From: Cellulosimicrobium cellulans | GTDB lineage: Bacteria; Actinomycetota; Actinomycetes; Actinomycetales; Cellulomonadaceae | Direction: 5' to 3' | Length of the DNA stretch: 64,000 nt | Assembly: GCF_006539945.1 (NCBI RefSeq) | Contig: NZ_BJNZ01000001.1 | Span: 124,001-188,000 of the forward strand | Notes under the pieces: model-generated | Database searches by the model: none | What the model was told of the DNA's origin: nothing | What the model saw: only the letters and a program-made list of their open reading frames with translations | Shown: positions 49,722 to 58,720 of the stretch, piece by piece | How the letters are laid out: each line of letters starts with the position of its first letter | How positions within the stretch are numbered: the first letter of the stretch is position 1 | Translations under genes and position numbers: made by a program

Positions 49722-51098
49722 ATGACCACCCCTTCGGCCGGCACCCGCACCTGGATCCGCGACCCGCTCGGCGTCTTCACCGCGGACGACTCCCCGGACG
49801 CGCCCGACGCGCGCGGCGGGGTCGTCGTCGAGGACGGGGTGATCGCCGAGGTCGTGGCGGCGGGCGCGCAGCCGTCCGCCCCGGTCGACGCGACGTTCGA
49901 CGCCTCGCAGCACGTGCTCACGCCCGGGCTGATCAACACGCACCACCACTTCTACCAGACGCTCACGCGCGCCTGGGGGCCAGTGGCCGACGCTCCGCTC
50001 TTCCCCTGGCTCCAGCGCCTCTACCCGGTGTGGGCGCGCCTGACCCCGCGCGACCACGAGCTCGCGACGACGGTCGCGCTCGCCGAGCTGCTGCTCTCCG
50101 GCTGCACGACGGCGGCCGACCACCACTACGTCTTCCCGGCCGGCCTCGACGACGCGATCGACCTCCAGGTCACGGCGGTCCGGCGGCTCGGGATGCGCGC
50201 CACGCTCACGCGCGGGTCCATGACGCTCGGCCAGGACGACGGCGGCCTGCCACCGCAGTCGGTCGTGCAGAGCCTGGACGTGATCCTCGCCGACTCGCAG
50301 CGCCTCGTGGAGCGCTATCACGAGCGGGACGCCGGGGCGCAGGTCCAGATCGCGCTCGCGCCGTGCTCGCCGTTCTCGGTGACGACCGACGCGATGCGCG
50401 AGAGCGCGGCGCTCGCGGAGGACCTCGACGTCCGCCTGCACACGCACCTCGCCGAGACGATCGACGAGGAGGACTTCTGCCGCGAGCGCTTCGGGATGCG
50501 CACGGTCGACTACCTCGAGTCGGTCGGCTGGCTCACGGACCGCGCGTGGCTCGGCCACGGCATCCACCTCGACGACGAGGAGGTGCGCCGCCTCGGGGCC
50601 GCGGGCACCGGCGTCGCGCACTGCCCGACGTCGAACATGCGCCTCGCGTCCGGGATCGCGCGGGCCGTGGAGCTCGAGGACGCGGGCGCGCCCGTCGGGC
50701 TCGGGGTCGACGGCTCGGCGTCGAACGACGCGTCGACGATGATCCTCGAGGCACGCCAGGCGCTCTACCTCCAGCGCCTCAGGTACGGCGCCGACATCCC
50801 CGTGACCCGCGCGCTCGGCTGGGGCACGCGCGGGTCGGCGCGCGTCCTGGGCCGGGACGACGTCGGCGTGCTCGCCGTCGGCAAGCAGGCGGACCTCGCG
50901 CTGTGGCGCCTCGACGCGCTGCGCTTCTCCGGCTCGCACGACCCGGTCGCCGCGCTCCTGCTGTGCGGGGCAGACCGCGCGGACCGCGTCATGGTGGGCG
51001 GTGAGTGGCGTGTGGTCGACGGCGCGATCCCGACCCTCGACCTCGACGCCCTGGTCGCCGAGCACTCGGCCGCGGCCCGCCGTCTCGTCGCGGGCTGA
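49722..51098 (+). CDS. Amidohydrolase, 8-oxoguanine/guanine-type deaminase (ATZ/TRZ family)
   Basis: A 458-residue metal-dependent deaminase. The metal ligands are INTHHHFYQTL (HxH), His in HTHLAET, His in GHGIHL and Asp in GVDGSASNDAS, all conserved in the 8-oxoguanine deaminase / hydroxyatrazine hydrolase branch of the amidohydrolase superfamily. The reaction is hydrolytic removal of an amino group from a purine or triazine; guanine or 8-oxoguanine to (hydroxy)xanthine or urate is likely because a xanthine/uracil permease follows after 164 bp. ATG 49722 follows AGGAGG. No frame extension is needed. Confidence 0.85.
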   Translation: MTTPSAGTRTWIRDPLGVFTADDSPDAPDARGGVVVEDGVIAEVVAAGAQPSAPVDATFDASQHVLTPGLINTHHHFYQTLTRAWGPVADAPLFPWLQRLYPVWARLTPRDHELATTVALAELLLSGCTTAADHHYVFPAGLDDAIDLQVTAVRRLGMRATLTRGSMTLGQDDGGLPPQSVVQSLDVILADSQRLVERYHERDAGAQVQIALAPCSPFSVTTDAMRESAALAEDLDVRLHTHLAETIDEEDFCRERFGMRTVDYLESVGWLTDRAWLGHGIHLDDEEVRRLGAAGTGVAHCPTSNMRLASGIARAVELEDAGAPVGLGVDGSASNDASTMILEARQALYLQRLRYGADIPVTRALGWGTRGSARVLGRDDVGVLAVGKQADLALWRLDALRFSGSHDPVAALLLCGADRADRVMVGGEWRVVDGAIPTLDLDALVAEHSAAARRLVAG

Positions 51099-51144
51099 CG
51101 GGCGCCGGCGGGGACGGCCCGGGCGCCGGCCCGGGGCCGGGGCC

Positions 51145-51161
51145 CGTGGCCGCAGGCCACG
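51145..51161 (+). terminator. Hairpin after the deaminase gene
   Basis: Perfect CGTGGCC GCA GGCCACG, 47 bases after the stop, before the permease promoter. Confidence 0.5.
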
Positions 51162-51181
51162 TGCGAGTTGCCGGACGGGAC

Positions 51182-51210
51182 TTGACACGGGTCACACTTG
51201 GCGTTCGAAT
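51182..51210 (+). promoter_or_regulatory. Promoter of the permease gene
   Basis: Consensus TTGACA (51182-51187), 17 bases, TCGAAT (51205-51210); the start site should lie near 51217, immediately before an operator-like palindrome. Confidence 0.6.
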
Positions 51211-51223
51211 AGTGGAAGTAGTT

Positions 51224-51238
51224 TTCCGCCAAGCGGAA
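51224..51238. promoter_or_regulatory. Operator-like palindrome (IclR-type?) at the permease start site
   Basis: TTCCGC CAA GCGGAA, perfect 6-base arms, just downstream of the expected transcription start. It resembles the spaced GCGGAA-type sites of IclR regulators of purine catabolism, but the regulator is not in the window. Confidence 0.5.
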
Positions 51239-51262
51239 CGATAGCTGACGAGGAGGTCCGCT

Positions 51263-52888
51263 ATGAACGCGCGAGCCACGAGGGCCACGGACGGCGCCGA
51301 ACGCCGTCCGGGACGCCCCGAGGACGAGCGGCTGCCCATCGGGTCGACGTTCGGGTACGGGTTCCAGCACGTGCTGACGATGTACGGCGGCATCATCGCC
51401 CCGCCCCTCATCGTGGGCGGCGCCGCCGGGCTGACCGGGGCCGAGATCGGGACGCTCGTCGCGGCGTCCCTCTTCATGGGCGGTCTCGCGACGATCCTCC
51501 AGACGCTCGGCATCCCGTTCTTCGGCTCGCAGCTCCCGCTCGTGCAGGGCGTGTCGTTCGCGGGCGTGTCGACGATGGTCGCGATCGTCAACGGCGGGGG
51601 CGGGATCCCGGGGGTGCTGGGCGCGGTGCTCGTCGCGTCGGCGGTCGGCCTGCTCATCACGCCGTTCTTCGCGCAGATCATCCGGTTCTTCCCCCCGGTC
51701 GTCACGGGCGTCGTCATCACGACGATCGGCCTGACGCTCATGCCCGTCGCGGCGAACTGGGCGATGGGCGGCAACGCGAGCGCGCCCGACTACGGCTCGG
51801 TGAGCAACATCGGTCTCGCCGCGCTGACGTTCGCGATCGTCATCCTGCTGTCGAAGGTGGGCAGCGGCACGATCTCGCGCCTGTCCATCCTCATCGCGAT
51901 CGTCGTCGGCACGCTCATCGCCCTCGCGCTCGGCAAGGCGGACTTCTCCGGCGTCGGTGACGGCCCGGTCGCCGCGTTCCCGTCGTTCCTCGGCTTCGGC
52001 GCCCCGACGTTCGAGATCGCCGCGATCATCTCGATGCTCATCGTCATCCTCGTGACGCTCACCGAGACGACGGCGGACATCATCGCCGTGGGCGAGATCG
52101 TCGGCACCAAGGTGGACCGCAAGCGCATCGCGAACGGCCTGCGCGCCGACATGGCGTCGTCCGTCGTCTCGCCGTTCTTCGGCTCGTTCACGCAGTCGGC
52201 GTTCGCGCAGAACGTCGGCCTCGTGGCCATCACGGGCGTGAAGTCCCGGTTCGTCGTCGCGGCGGGCGGCGCGATCCTCGTGGTCCTCGGCCTGCTGCCG
52301 GTCCTGGGGCGTGTCGTGGCCGCGGTCCCGACGCCGGTCCTCGGCGGTGCGGGCGTCGTGCTGTTCGGCTCCGTCGCGGCATCCGGCATCCGCACGCTCG
52401 CGAAGGTCGACTACTCCCGGCCGATGAACCTCATCATCGTGGCGGCGTCGATCTCGTTCGGCATGATCCCCATCGCCAAGCCCGACTTCTACGACCAGTT
52501 CCCCACGTGGTTCGGCATCATCTTCCACTCGGGCATCAGCTCCGCCGCGGTCATGGCGATCCTGCTCAACCTGCTGTTCAACCACGTCAAGCTCGGCAAC
52601 CCGCCCGACCCGTCCGTGTTCGCCGCGGGCGCCGAGCACGGGGCGAGCGCGGTGGACGAGGACGACCTCGACGACCTCGAGGACGACGGCGTCATCAACG
52701 GCTCGACGCGCCGCCCGGTCGGCGCGGACGCCGCACCCGTGGACGACCCGGCACCGAGCGCCCCGCGGGTCGAGGGGACGTCCGCCCTCGCGCCGGACCC
52801 GGCCTCGACGGACGGTGCGGCCGACGACGAGAGCACGGCGCCCCGGCACCGCGCGGTCGCACCGCTCCCGCGGACGGCGACTCCGTAG
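51263..52888 (+). CDS. NCS2 uracil-xanthine permease
   Basis: A 541-residue nucleobase:cation symporter-2 family protein with 14 helices. Conserved: TFGYGFQHVLTMYGGIIAPPLIVGGAAGLTG, the QGVSFAGVSTMV region, GMIPIAKPDFYDQFP and the substrate helix VTLTETTADIIAVGEIVGTK with the key Glu/Gln-like residues. The C-terminal ~90 residues are a disordered Asp/Ala/Pro-rich tail, unusually long for the family. It imports xanthine, uric acid or uracil, complementing the upstream deaminase. ATG follows GAGGAGG. Possible purine-degradation cluster with further genes outside the window. Confidence 0.92.
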   Translation: MNARATRATDGAERRPGRPEDERLPIGSTFGYGFQHVLTMYGGIIAPPLIVGGAAGLTGAEIGTLVAASLFMGGLATILQTLGIPFFGSQLPLVQGVSFAGVSTMVAIVNGGGGIPGVLGAVLVASAVGLLITPFFAQIIRFFPPVVTGVVITTIGLTLMPVAANWAMGGNASAPDYGSVSNIGLAALTFAIVILLSKVGSGTISRLSILIAIVVGTLIALALGKADFSGVGDGPVAAFPSFLGFGAPTFEIAAIISMLIVILVTLTETTADIIAVGEIVGTKVDRKRIANGLRADMASSVVSPFFGSFTQSAFAQNVGLVAITGVKSRFVVAAGGAILVVLGLLPVLGRVVAAVPTPVLGGAGVVLFGSVAASGIRTLAKVDYSRPMNLIIVAASISFGMIPIAKPDFYDQFPTWFGIIFHSGISSAAVMAILLNLLFNHVKLGNPPDPSVFAAGAEHGASAVDEDDLDDLEDDGVINGSTRRPVGADAAPVDDPAPSAPRVEGTSALAPDPASTDGAADDESTAPRHRAVAPLPRTATP

Positions 52889-52910
52889 CAGCAGGCACAG
52901 CGTCGTGCCC

Positions 52911-52963
52911 GACGCCGCCCCGCACCCGAGCGACCCCTTCGCCCTCGGTGCGGGGCGCCGTCG
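52911..52963 (+). terminator. Hairpin terminator after the permease gene
   Basis: GCCCCGCACCCGAG and its near-exact complement around a GCGACCCCTTCGCC loop, 25 bases past the stop; extended by CGACG/CGTCG outside. Confidence 0.6.
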
Positions 52964-53108
52964 TGCCCGGAGCGACCGACGGGGCGGAGCGTCCCGGGAC
53001 CGGCGGGACCCCCTGGTCGGGGCCGCGGGCGGAGGACGGCGTCGGGCCGTGTAGCGTCGTGGGCCGGCGTCGAGCACGGCGACCGGGACCCGACCGCAGG
53101 ACCGCACC

Positions 53109-54563
53109 ATGAGCACCCCCACGCCCGTACCCACGGCACCCACCGCGAGCCGGACGTCGGCCGACACCCCTGGACCCGATCACCTCGGGCACGGGCTGCG
53201 GACGCGGCACCTGACGATGATGGGGCTCGGCTCCGCGATCGGGGCGGGCCTGTTCCTCGGCTCGGGCGTCGGGATCGCGACCGCCGGACCGGCCGTGCTC
53301 GTGTCGTACGCGATCGCGGGCGTCGTCGTCATCCTCGTCATGCGGATGCTCGCCGAGATGGCGAGCGCGCGGCCCGCGAGCGGGTCGTTCTCCGTCTACG
53401 CGGAGGAGGCGCTCGGCCCGTGGGCCGGGTTCCTGCTGGGCTGGCTCTACTGGTTCATGCTGGTGATGGTCCTCGGCGCGGAGATCACCGGCGCCGCGCG
53501 CATCGTCACCGGCTGGTACCCGGACGTGCCGCAGTGGGGCGTCGCGCTCGTCGTGGTCGTCGTGTTCGCGGTGGTCAACCTGTGGGGCGTGCGGCAGTTC
53601 GGCGAGCTGGAGTTCTGGTTCGCGTTCGTCAAGGTCGCGGCGATCGTCGGCTTCCTCGTCGTCGGCGTCCTGCTGGTCCTCGGGCTGCTGCCCGGGACCG
53701 ATCCCGTCGGCACGTCGAACCTCCTGGGCCACGGCGGCTTCGCGCCCGAGGGCTGGGGCGGGATCGCCGCGGGGCTGCTCGTCGTCGTCTTCGCGTTCGG
53801 CGGCATCGAGATCGTCACGATCGCCGCGGCGGAGGCGCGCGAGCCGCGTACCGCCGTCGCGCGCGCGACCCGCAGCATCGTGTGGCGGATCCTCGTGTTC
53901 TACCTGGGCTCGGTCGCGATCATGGTGCTCGTCCTGCCCTGGGACTCACCGCTGCTCGCGGAGAGCCCGTTCGTCGCGGTGCTCGACCTCGCCGGGCTCC
54001 AGGGGGCGGCGCGCGTCATGGAGGTCGTCGTGGTGATCGCGCTCTTGTCGGCGTTCAACGCGAACGTCTACGGGACGTCGCGCATGGCGTACTCGCTGGC
54101 CGGGCGCGGTGACGGGCCGCGGGCGCTGCGGCGCGTGTCCCGGCGTGACGTGCCGTGGGTCTCGGTGCTCGTCTCGGTGTTCTTCGCGCTCGTGGCCGTG
54201 GGGCTCAACCGGCTCCTGCCCGAGGCGCTGCTCGGCATCCTCCTCAACGCGGTGGGCGCGGCGCTGCTGGTCGTGTGGGTGCTCGTGGCGGTGTCGCAGC
54301 TCCGGCTGCGCCGCCGGATCGAGGCGCAGGCGCGCGCGTCGGGCGAGCCGATGACGCTGCGCATGTGGGGCTTCCCGTGGCTCACGTGGGCCGTGCTCGC
54401 AGGTCTCGCGGCGCTGGCCGTCCTCATGCTGACCGACGACGTCGCGCGCGCCCAGCTCCTGTCCACCGTCGGGCTCGTGGTCGTCATCCTGGCCCTCTAC
54501 GTGCTGACGCGCCGCGGCCGCGCCCGGCGCGTCGCGTCGGCGGAGGCACGCCGGGACGCGTGA
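53109..54563 (+). CDS. APC-family amino-acid permease
   Basis: A 484-residue amino-acid permease of the AAT/GABA-like branch with 12 helices. LRTRHLTMMGLGSAIGAGLFLGSGVGIATAGPAVLVSYAIAG is the hallmark first helix, followed by EMASARPASGSFSVYAEEALGPWAGFLLGWLYWFMLVMV, and FAFGGIEIVTIAAAEAREPR. It would import an amino acid with protons; close relatives are ProY, AnsP and GabP. ATG 53109 starts the protein; no strong ribosome site is visible. It follows a terminator and is monocistronic. Confidence 0.88.
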   Translation: MSTPTPVPTAPTASRTSADTPGPDHLGHGLRTRHLTMMGLGSAIGAGLFLGSGVGIATAGPAVLVSYAIAGVVVILVMRMLAEMASARPASGSFSVYAEEALGPWAGFLLGWLYWFMLVMVLGAEITGAARIVTGWYPDVPQWGVALVVVVVFAVVNLWGVRQFGELEFWFAFVKVAAIVGFLVVGVLLVLGLLPGTDPVGTSNLLGHGGFAPEGWGGIAAGLLVVVFAFGGIEIVTIAAAEAREPRTAVARATRSIVWRILVFYLGSVAIMVLVLPWDSPLLAESPFVAVLDLAGLQGAARVMEVVVVIALLSAFNANVYGTSRMAYSLAGRGDGPRALRRVSRRDVPWVSVLVSVFFALVAVGLNRLLPEALLGILLNAVGAALLVVWVLVAVSQLRLRRRIEAQARASGEPMTLRMWGFPWLTWAVLAGLAALAVLMLTDDVARAQLLSTVGLVVVILALYVLTRRGRARRVASAEARRDA

Positions 54564-54652
54564 ACCGGGGGTGACGCCGGACGACCTGCGGGGACACCGG
54601 GGACGAACGCCGCGTGCACGGACGTGCGCCGACGAGAGTGCACAATGAACGA

Positions 54653-55297
54653 ATGACCTATCGCGTCCTGAGGCTCATCCTGTCGCTGCTCGCCTACGTG
54701 CTGCTGCGGCCACAGGTGACCGGACGCAACAACATCCCGCGCAACGGGGCGGTGATCCTCGCGAGCAACCACCTGTCGTTCATCGACTCGATCCTCATCC
54801 CGATCGTCGCGCCGCGGCACGTCACGTTCCTCGCCAAGGCCGAGTACTTCACCGGCCGCGGGCTCAAGGGCCGCCTGTCGCGCTGGTTCTTCACGACGAT
54901 CGGCATGATCCCCGTCCAGCGCGACGACCCGCGCGCCGGGCAGCGCTCGCTCGAGGACGCCCTCGAAGTGCTCCAGCGCGGCGGCGCGTTCGGCATCTAC
55001 CCCGAGGGCACGCGCTCGCGGGACGGCAAGCTGCACGCGGGCCGCACCGGCGTGGCGTGGCTCGCGCTCGCCGGGCACGCCCCGGTCGTCCCCGTCGCCG
55101 TGCGCGGCACGGACAAGGTCCAGCCCATCGGCAAGCGGATCCCGCGCCTGCACCGCGTCGAGGTGCACTTCGGCAAGCCCATCGACCCGCAGCGCCAGAT
55201 CACCGCGGGCACCAAGCCCGCGCAGGCGCGGCGCGAGCTCACGGACGAGGTCATGGCGTCGATCCACCGCCTGAGCGGCCAGGACCTCGCGGCCTGA
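54653..55297 (+). CDS. 1-acylglycerol-3-phosphate acyltransferase (PlsC family)
   Basis: A 214-residue acyltransferase that makes phosphatidic acid or similar lipids. Motif I NHLSFID (HX4D) near residue 40, motif III FGIYPEGTRSRDG near 117, and motif IV VPVAVRG. A short N-terminal membrane-associated helix (RLILSLLAYVLLRP) is present. CACAAT six bases before the ATG suggests a leaderless start. The C-terminal VMASIHRLSGQDLAA helix is usual for actinobacterial PlsC proteins. It is convergent with the ZIP gene (3 bases between). Confidence 0.9.
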   Translation: MTYRVLRLILSLLAYVLLRPQVTGRNNIPRNGAVILASNHLSFIDSILIPIVAPRHVTFLAKAEYFTGRGLKGRLSRWFFTTIGMIPVQRDDPRAGQRSLEDALEVLQRGGAFGIYPEGTRSRDGKLHAGRTGVAWLALAGHAPVVPVAVRGTDKVQPIGKRIPRLHRVEVHFGKPIDPQRQITAGTKPAQARRELTDEVMASIHRLSGQDLAA

Positions 55298-55300
55298 CGC

Positions 55301-56044
55301 TCAGAGCGAGCTCAGCCCGAACGCCGTCGCGAAGCCCAGCACCGTGACGAGCCCGGTGACCGGGCCGCCGAACTCCGTGGCCTCCGGGATCATCGTGTCG
55401 ACGAGCATGGTGAGGAGCGCCCCCGCGGCGAACGCCTGCGTGATCGCCACGACCGCGGGCGACGCGCCGTCGAGCGCGATGTAGCCGATCCCGGCCGCGA
55501 GCGCCGAGACGAGAGTCGTCGACCCCCACAGCACCCAGAGTCGCGACGGCTTCGTGCCCGCCTTGAGCAGCCCGGACGTCGCGGACATCGCCTCGGGCAG
55601 GTTCGAGACGAACACGGCGGCGAGCATCGCGACGCTGACCCCGCCGCCCCCGATGAGGGTCGCGCCGAGCACGACCGACTCGGGGATGCCGTCGAGCACC
55701 GTGCCGAGCGCGATCGCGGCACCGCCGGTCCCGCCCGCCGCCTGGACGGACTCCGCCTGCACGCCCGTGGACCGCTTGCGGCCCTCGCCGCCCATCCGGT
55801 CGATGATCCGGTCCCCGACGAAGAACGTCAGCGCCCCGCCCGCGAGGCCCGCGAGCAGTACCAGGCCGTTCGCGTGCGTGGACGCGTCCTCCACGAGGTC
55901 GTACGCGACCGCGCTGATGAGGACGCCCGAGCCGAACGCCATGACGAGCCCGACGAGCCGCTGGCCCGGCGGCCGCCAGAAGACCAGCGCGGCGCCGAGG
56001 AGCAGCGAGGACGCGCCGACGAGGCCCCACCAGAAGCCGATCAT
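55301..56044 (-). CDS. ZIP-family divalent metal transporter
   Basis: A 247-residue ZIP transporter with 8 helices. Helix 4 LGTVLDGIPESVVLG and helix 5 FVSNLPEAMSAT carry the metal-binding Asp/Asn-x-x-Pro-Glu pairs; the loop with RIIDRMGGEGRKRS is variable and contains few His, unlike zinc-specific ZupT. It probably imports Zn, Mn or Fe; specificity is not resolved. The start at ATG 56044 is divergent from a two-component kinase. Confidence 0.85.
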   Translation of the reverse strand: MIGFWWGLVGASSLLLGAALVFWRPPGQRLVGLVMAFGSGVLISAVAYDLVEDASTHANGLVLLAGLAGGALTFFVGDRIIDRMGGEGRKRSTGVQAESVQAAGGTGGAAIALGTVLDGIPESVVLGATLIGGGGVSVAMLAAVFVSNLPEAMSATSGLLKAGTKPSRLWVLWGSTTLVSALAAGIGYIALDGASPAVVAITQAFAAGALLTMLVDTMIPEATEFGGPVTGLVTVLGFATAFGLSSL

Positions 56045-56143
56045 GGGCCCATTGGACCAGCGGCCGGGCGGGACCGCGCGGGGACGGGCGGTCGGCCCGC
56101 GTGGTTCCCCCGGCCGGGGGAGGCGCGCCCTGCCCGGTCCCGC

Positions 56144-56149
56144 GAGACT
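56144..56149 (+). promoter_or_regulatory. Leaderless -10 box of the NarL-type kinase gene
   Basis: GAGACT six bases before the ATG at 56156. Confidence 0.4.
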
Positions 56150-56155
56150 GGGGCC

Positions 56156-57499
56156 ATGACGCCCGACGACGCCCGCCCGGCCCGCCCGGCGAGCACGCCG
56201 CGGCGGGGTGCGTGGGTGGGGGTCGTCGCACCGCTGCGCAGCGCGGCCACCGTGCGGGCCGGGGTGTACCTCGTGGTCGGGGGCGTGGTGGCCGGCGCGT
56301 ACGTGACCCTGGTCGCGGGATTCGTGCAGATGTTCGCCTCGTTGGAGACGCCGCGCGTCGCGACCCTCGTGCTCGCGCTCGTCTCCGCGGTCCTCGTGGC
56401 CACGCCGCCGTTCCTCGCCCCGGTCCGCGCGCTCGAGATCGCGGCCGTGCGGACGTTCCTCGACGTCGACGTGCCTCTGCCCGCGCCCGGGGCGAACCCG
56501 CCCGGCGCGGCCACGCGCTGGCGCGCCGCCGCCTGGTACGGGCTGCACCTCGCCCTCGGCGCCGCGGTGCTCGTCGTGGTGCTGTTCCTCGTCCCGGTCG
56601 CGACGCAGCTGGCCCTCTCCGCGACCGGGGTCGAGCCGGTGCTCCTCACGGACTGGCGGCCGTGGGAGGCGCTGCCCGCGTGGACGTGGCTGGTCACCGC
56701 GGTGCTCGCGCTCCTCGCGGTCCCGTACGCGGTCGCGCTCGCGCGCGCGGTGCTGCGCCAGGCGGCCCTCCCGCTCCTCGGGCCCGACCAGTCGGAGCGC
56801 ATCGCCGAGCTCGAGGCCGCGGCCGACCGCGACGCCGAGCGGGGCCGGCTCGCGCGCGAGCTCCACGACTCGGTGGGGCACGCCCTGACCGTCACGACCC
56901 TCCAGGCCGCCGCTGCCGCCCGCCTCCTCGACTCCGACCCCGCCGCCGCACGCGCCGCGCTCGCCGCGATCGAGGAGACGGGCCGCACCGCGATGGCGGA
57001 CCTCGACCACGTCCTCGGGCTGCTCCGCGCGGAGACGTCACCGGCCGAGGCGGGCCGACCGCGCGCACCCGCGCGCAGCCCGGCGCGCACGCTCGCCGAC
57101 CTCGACGCCCTGCTCGACGACGCACGCCGCACGGGCGTCGACGTGCACCTCGCGCGGGACGACGCCATGCTGCCGGACGTGCCGCGCGCGGTGTCCCAGG
57201 AGGCGTACCGGGTGGTCCAGGAGGCGCTCACGAACGCGCTCCGCCACGCCCCGGGCGCGCCGGTCGCCGTCGCTGTGGCGCGGGGTCCGGTCGGCGCGCT
57301 CGTCGTCGAGGTGCGCAACCCGCTCGGGCCGGGCACGCGTCGTCGGGCACCCGAGGGTCCCGGCCGTGAGGGTCGCGGCCTCGCGGGCATGCGGGAGCGG
57401 GCCCACCTGCTGCGCGGAGAGGTGTCGGCGGGCCCCGTGCCCGACGGCGGCGCGTGGGTCGTGCGCGCGACGTTCCCGCTGGCAGGATCGGGCGGATGA
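56156..57499 (+). CDS. NarL-type sensor histidine kinase (HisKA_3)
   Basis: A 447-residue kinase of the two-component NarX/DesK group. Four hydrophobic segments in the first ~220 residues form a membrane sensor; the HisKA_3 dimerisation/phospho domain follows with RLARELHDSVGHALTVTTLQAAAA (phospho-acceptor His), then an HATPase_c domain with VSQEAYRVVQEALTNALRHAPG and GREGRGLAGMRERAHLLRGEV. The signal is unknown. It overlaps the response regulator start by ATGA. Near neighbours that it may control are the DoxX-like and 385-aa membrane protein genes downstream. Confidence 0.92.
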   Translation: MTPDDARPARPASTPRRGAWVGVVAPLRSAATVRAGVYLVVGGVVAGAYVTLVAGFVQMFASLETPRVATLVLALVSAVLVATPPFLAPVRALEIAAVRTFLDVDVPLPAPGANPPGAATRWRAAAWYGLHLALGAAVLVVVLFLVPVATQLALSATGVEPVLLTDWRPWEALPAWTWLVTAVLALLAVPYAVALARAVLRQAALPLLGPDQSERIAELEAAADRDAERGRLARELHDSVGHALTVTTLQAAAAARLLDSDPAAARAALAAIEETGRTAMADLDHVLGLLRAETSPAEAGRPRAPARSPARTLADLDALLDDARRTGVDVHLARDDAMLPDVPRAVSQEAYRVVQEALTNALRHAPGAPVAVAVARGPVGALVVEVRNPLGPGTRRRAPEGPGREGRGLAGMRERAHLLRGEVSAGPVPDGGAWVVRATFPLAGSGG

Positions 57500-58146
57500 C
57501 CGACGGGACGACGCGCGTGGTGCTCGTGGACGACGAACCCTTGGTGCGCGCGGGGCTGCGCGTCATCCTCGGCGCGGAGCCGGACCTCGAGGTCGTCGGC
57601 GAGGCGGGGGACGGCGCGGAGGTGCCGGGGGTCGTCGCGCGGGCGCGCCCCGACGTCGTGCTCATGGACGTGCGCATGCCGCGCGTCGACGGCATCGCGG
57701 CGACGCGCGCCCTCCTCGCGCGCGACGACGCACCGCGCGTGCTCGTCCTCACGACGTTCGAGAACGACGACCACGTGCTCGACGCGCTGCGGGCGGGCGC
57801 GCACGGGTTCCTGCTCAAGCGCGCGCGGCCCGAGGAGGTCGCGCAGGCCGTGCGGGTCGTGGCGCGCGGCGAGTCGCTCCTGTTCCCGGACGCGGTGCGG
57901 CGCCTCGCGACGGCGCGTCCGCCCGCGGGCGACGAGCTGCGCGCCGCGCACCTCACCGAGCGCGAGGGCGAGGTGCTGCGGCTCGTCGCGCAGGGGTTGT
58001 CGAACGCGGAGATCGCGGGCGAGCTCTACCTCGGCGTCGAGACGGTGCGCACGCACGTGGGCAACGTGCTCGCCAAGCTCGGCGTACGCGACCGCACCCA
58101 GGCCGTCGTGCGCGCCTACGAGTCCGGGTTCGTGCGAGCCGGCTGA
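57496..58146 (+). CDS. NarL/LuxR-type response regulator
   Basis: A 216-residue regulator: receiver domain with VVLVDDEPLVRAGL, phosphorylated Asp in VLMDVRMPRVDG, Thr in LTTFEND and Lys in FLLKRARP; C-terminal LuxR HTH with LTEREGEVLRLVAQGLSNAEIAGELYLGVETVRTHVGNVLAKLGVRDRTQAVV. It is translated from an ATGA overlap with the kinase gene. Targets are unknown, but the genes directly downstream are the natural candidates. Confidence 0.95.
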   Translation: MTDGTTRVVLVDDEPLVRAGLRVILGAEPDLEVVGEAGDGAEVPGVVARARPDVVLMDVRMPRVDGIAATRALLARDDAPRVLVLTTFENDDHVLDALRAGAHGFLLKRARPEEVAQAVRVVARGESLLFPDAVRRLATARPPAGDELRAAHLTEREGEVLRLVAQGLSNAEIAGELYLGVETVRTHVGNVLAKLGVRDRTQAVVRAYESGFVRAG

Positions 58147-58201
58147 CGGCGGGCCGGCACGTAGCGGTGCGGGTGCCCCGGGCCGGTGCGACCATCGCGC
58201 C

Positions 58202-58648
58202 ATGGACCTCTCCGTGCTCGCCCGCCCCGCACCGCCCGTCCCGCCCGTCGCGACGCTCGCCCGCGTCGCCCTCGGGCTCGCCCTCGTGGGTGCGGGCATC
58301 AGCCACCTCACGGTCGCGAGGGAGGAGTTCCAGGCCCAGGTGCCGTCCTGGTTCCCGGTCGACGAGGACGTGACGGTCCTCGCCTCGGGAGCCGTCGAGA
58401 TCGCGCTCGGCGGGTCGCTCGTCGTGCTGTCCCGGTGGCGGGTCGCGGTCGGCCTGCTGGCCGCCGCGTTCTTCGTCGTGATCTTCCCGGGCAACGTGGG
58501 CCAGTGGCTCGAGGGCAAGGACGGGTTCGGCCTCGACACCGACGCCAAGCGGTTCGTGCGCCTGTTCTTCCAGCCCGTCCTCGTGGCGTGGGCGCTGTGG
58601 TCCACGGGCGCGCTCCGGGCGCTGCGCCGCGGGCCCGCGCGCGACTGA
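58202..58648 (+). CDS. DoxX-like membrane protein
   Basis: A 148-residue four-helix membrane protein of the DoxX/DoxD family: RVALGLALVGAGISHLTVAREEFQAQVPSWFP is the family's first helix and following loop, then TVLASGAVEIALGGSLVVL, GLLAAAFFVVIFPGNVGQWL and LVAWALWSTGAL. The family is linked to redox stress or quinone pathways in some bacteria; the role here is unknown. It follows the two-component system by 55 bases and is possibly in the same transcript; a CCCCCGCGCGGGGG palindrome after its stop may terminate it. Confidence 0.8.
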   Translation: MDLSVLARPAPPVPPVATLARVALGLALVGAGISHLTVAREEFQAQVPSWFPVDEDVTVLASGAVEIALGGSLVVLSRWRVAVGLLAAAFFVVIFPGNVGQWLEGKDGFGLDTDAKRFVRLFFQPVLVAWALWSTGALRALRRGPARD

Positions 58649-58720
58649 TCCCCCGCGCGGGGGAGCGACGTCGTCGCCGCGGGGGATCCGGCGCGCGACG
58701 GCGGGCGCGAGGGTCGAGTC

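Noticed and set aside
58650-58663. CCCCCGCGCGGGGG palindrome as an operator
   Set aside because: A purely GC, loop-less 14-mer is expected by chance in this genome; at most a weak terminator after the DoxX-like gene.
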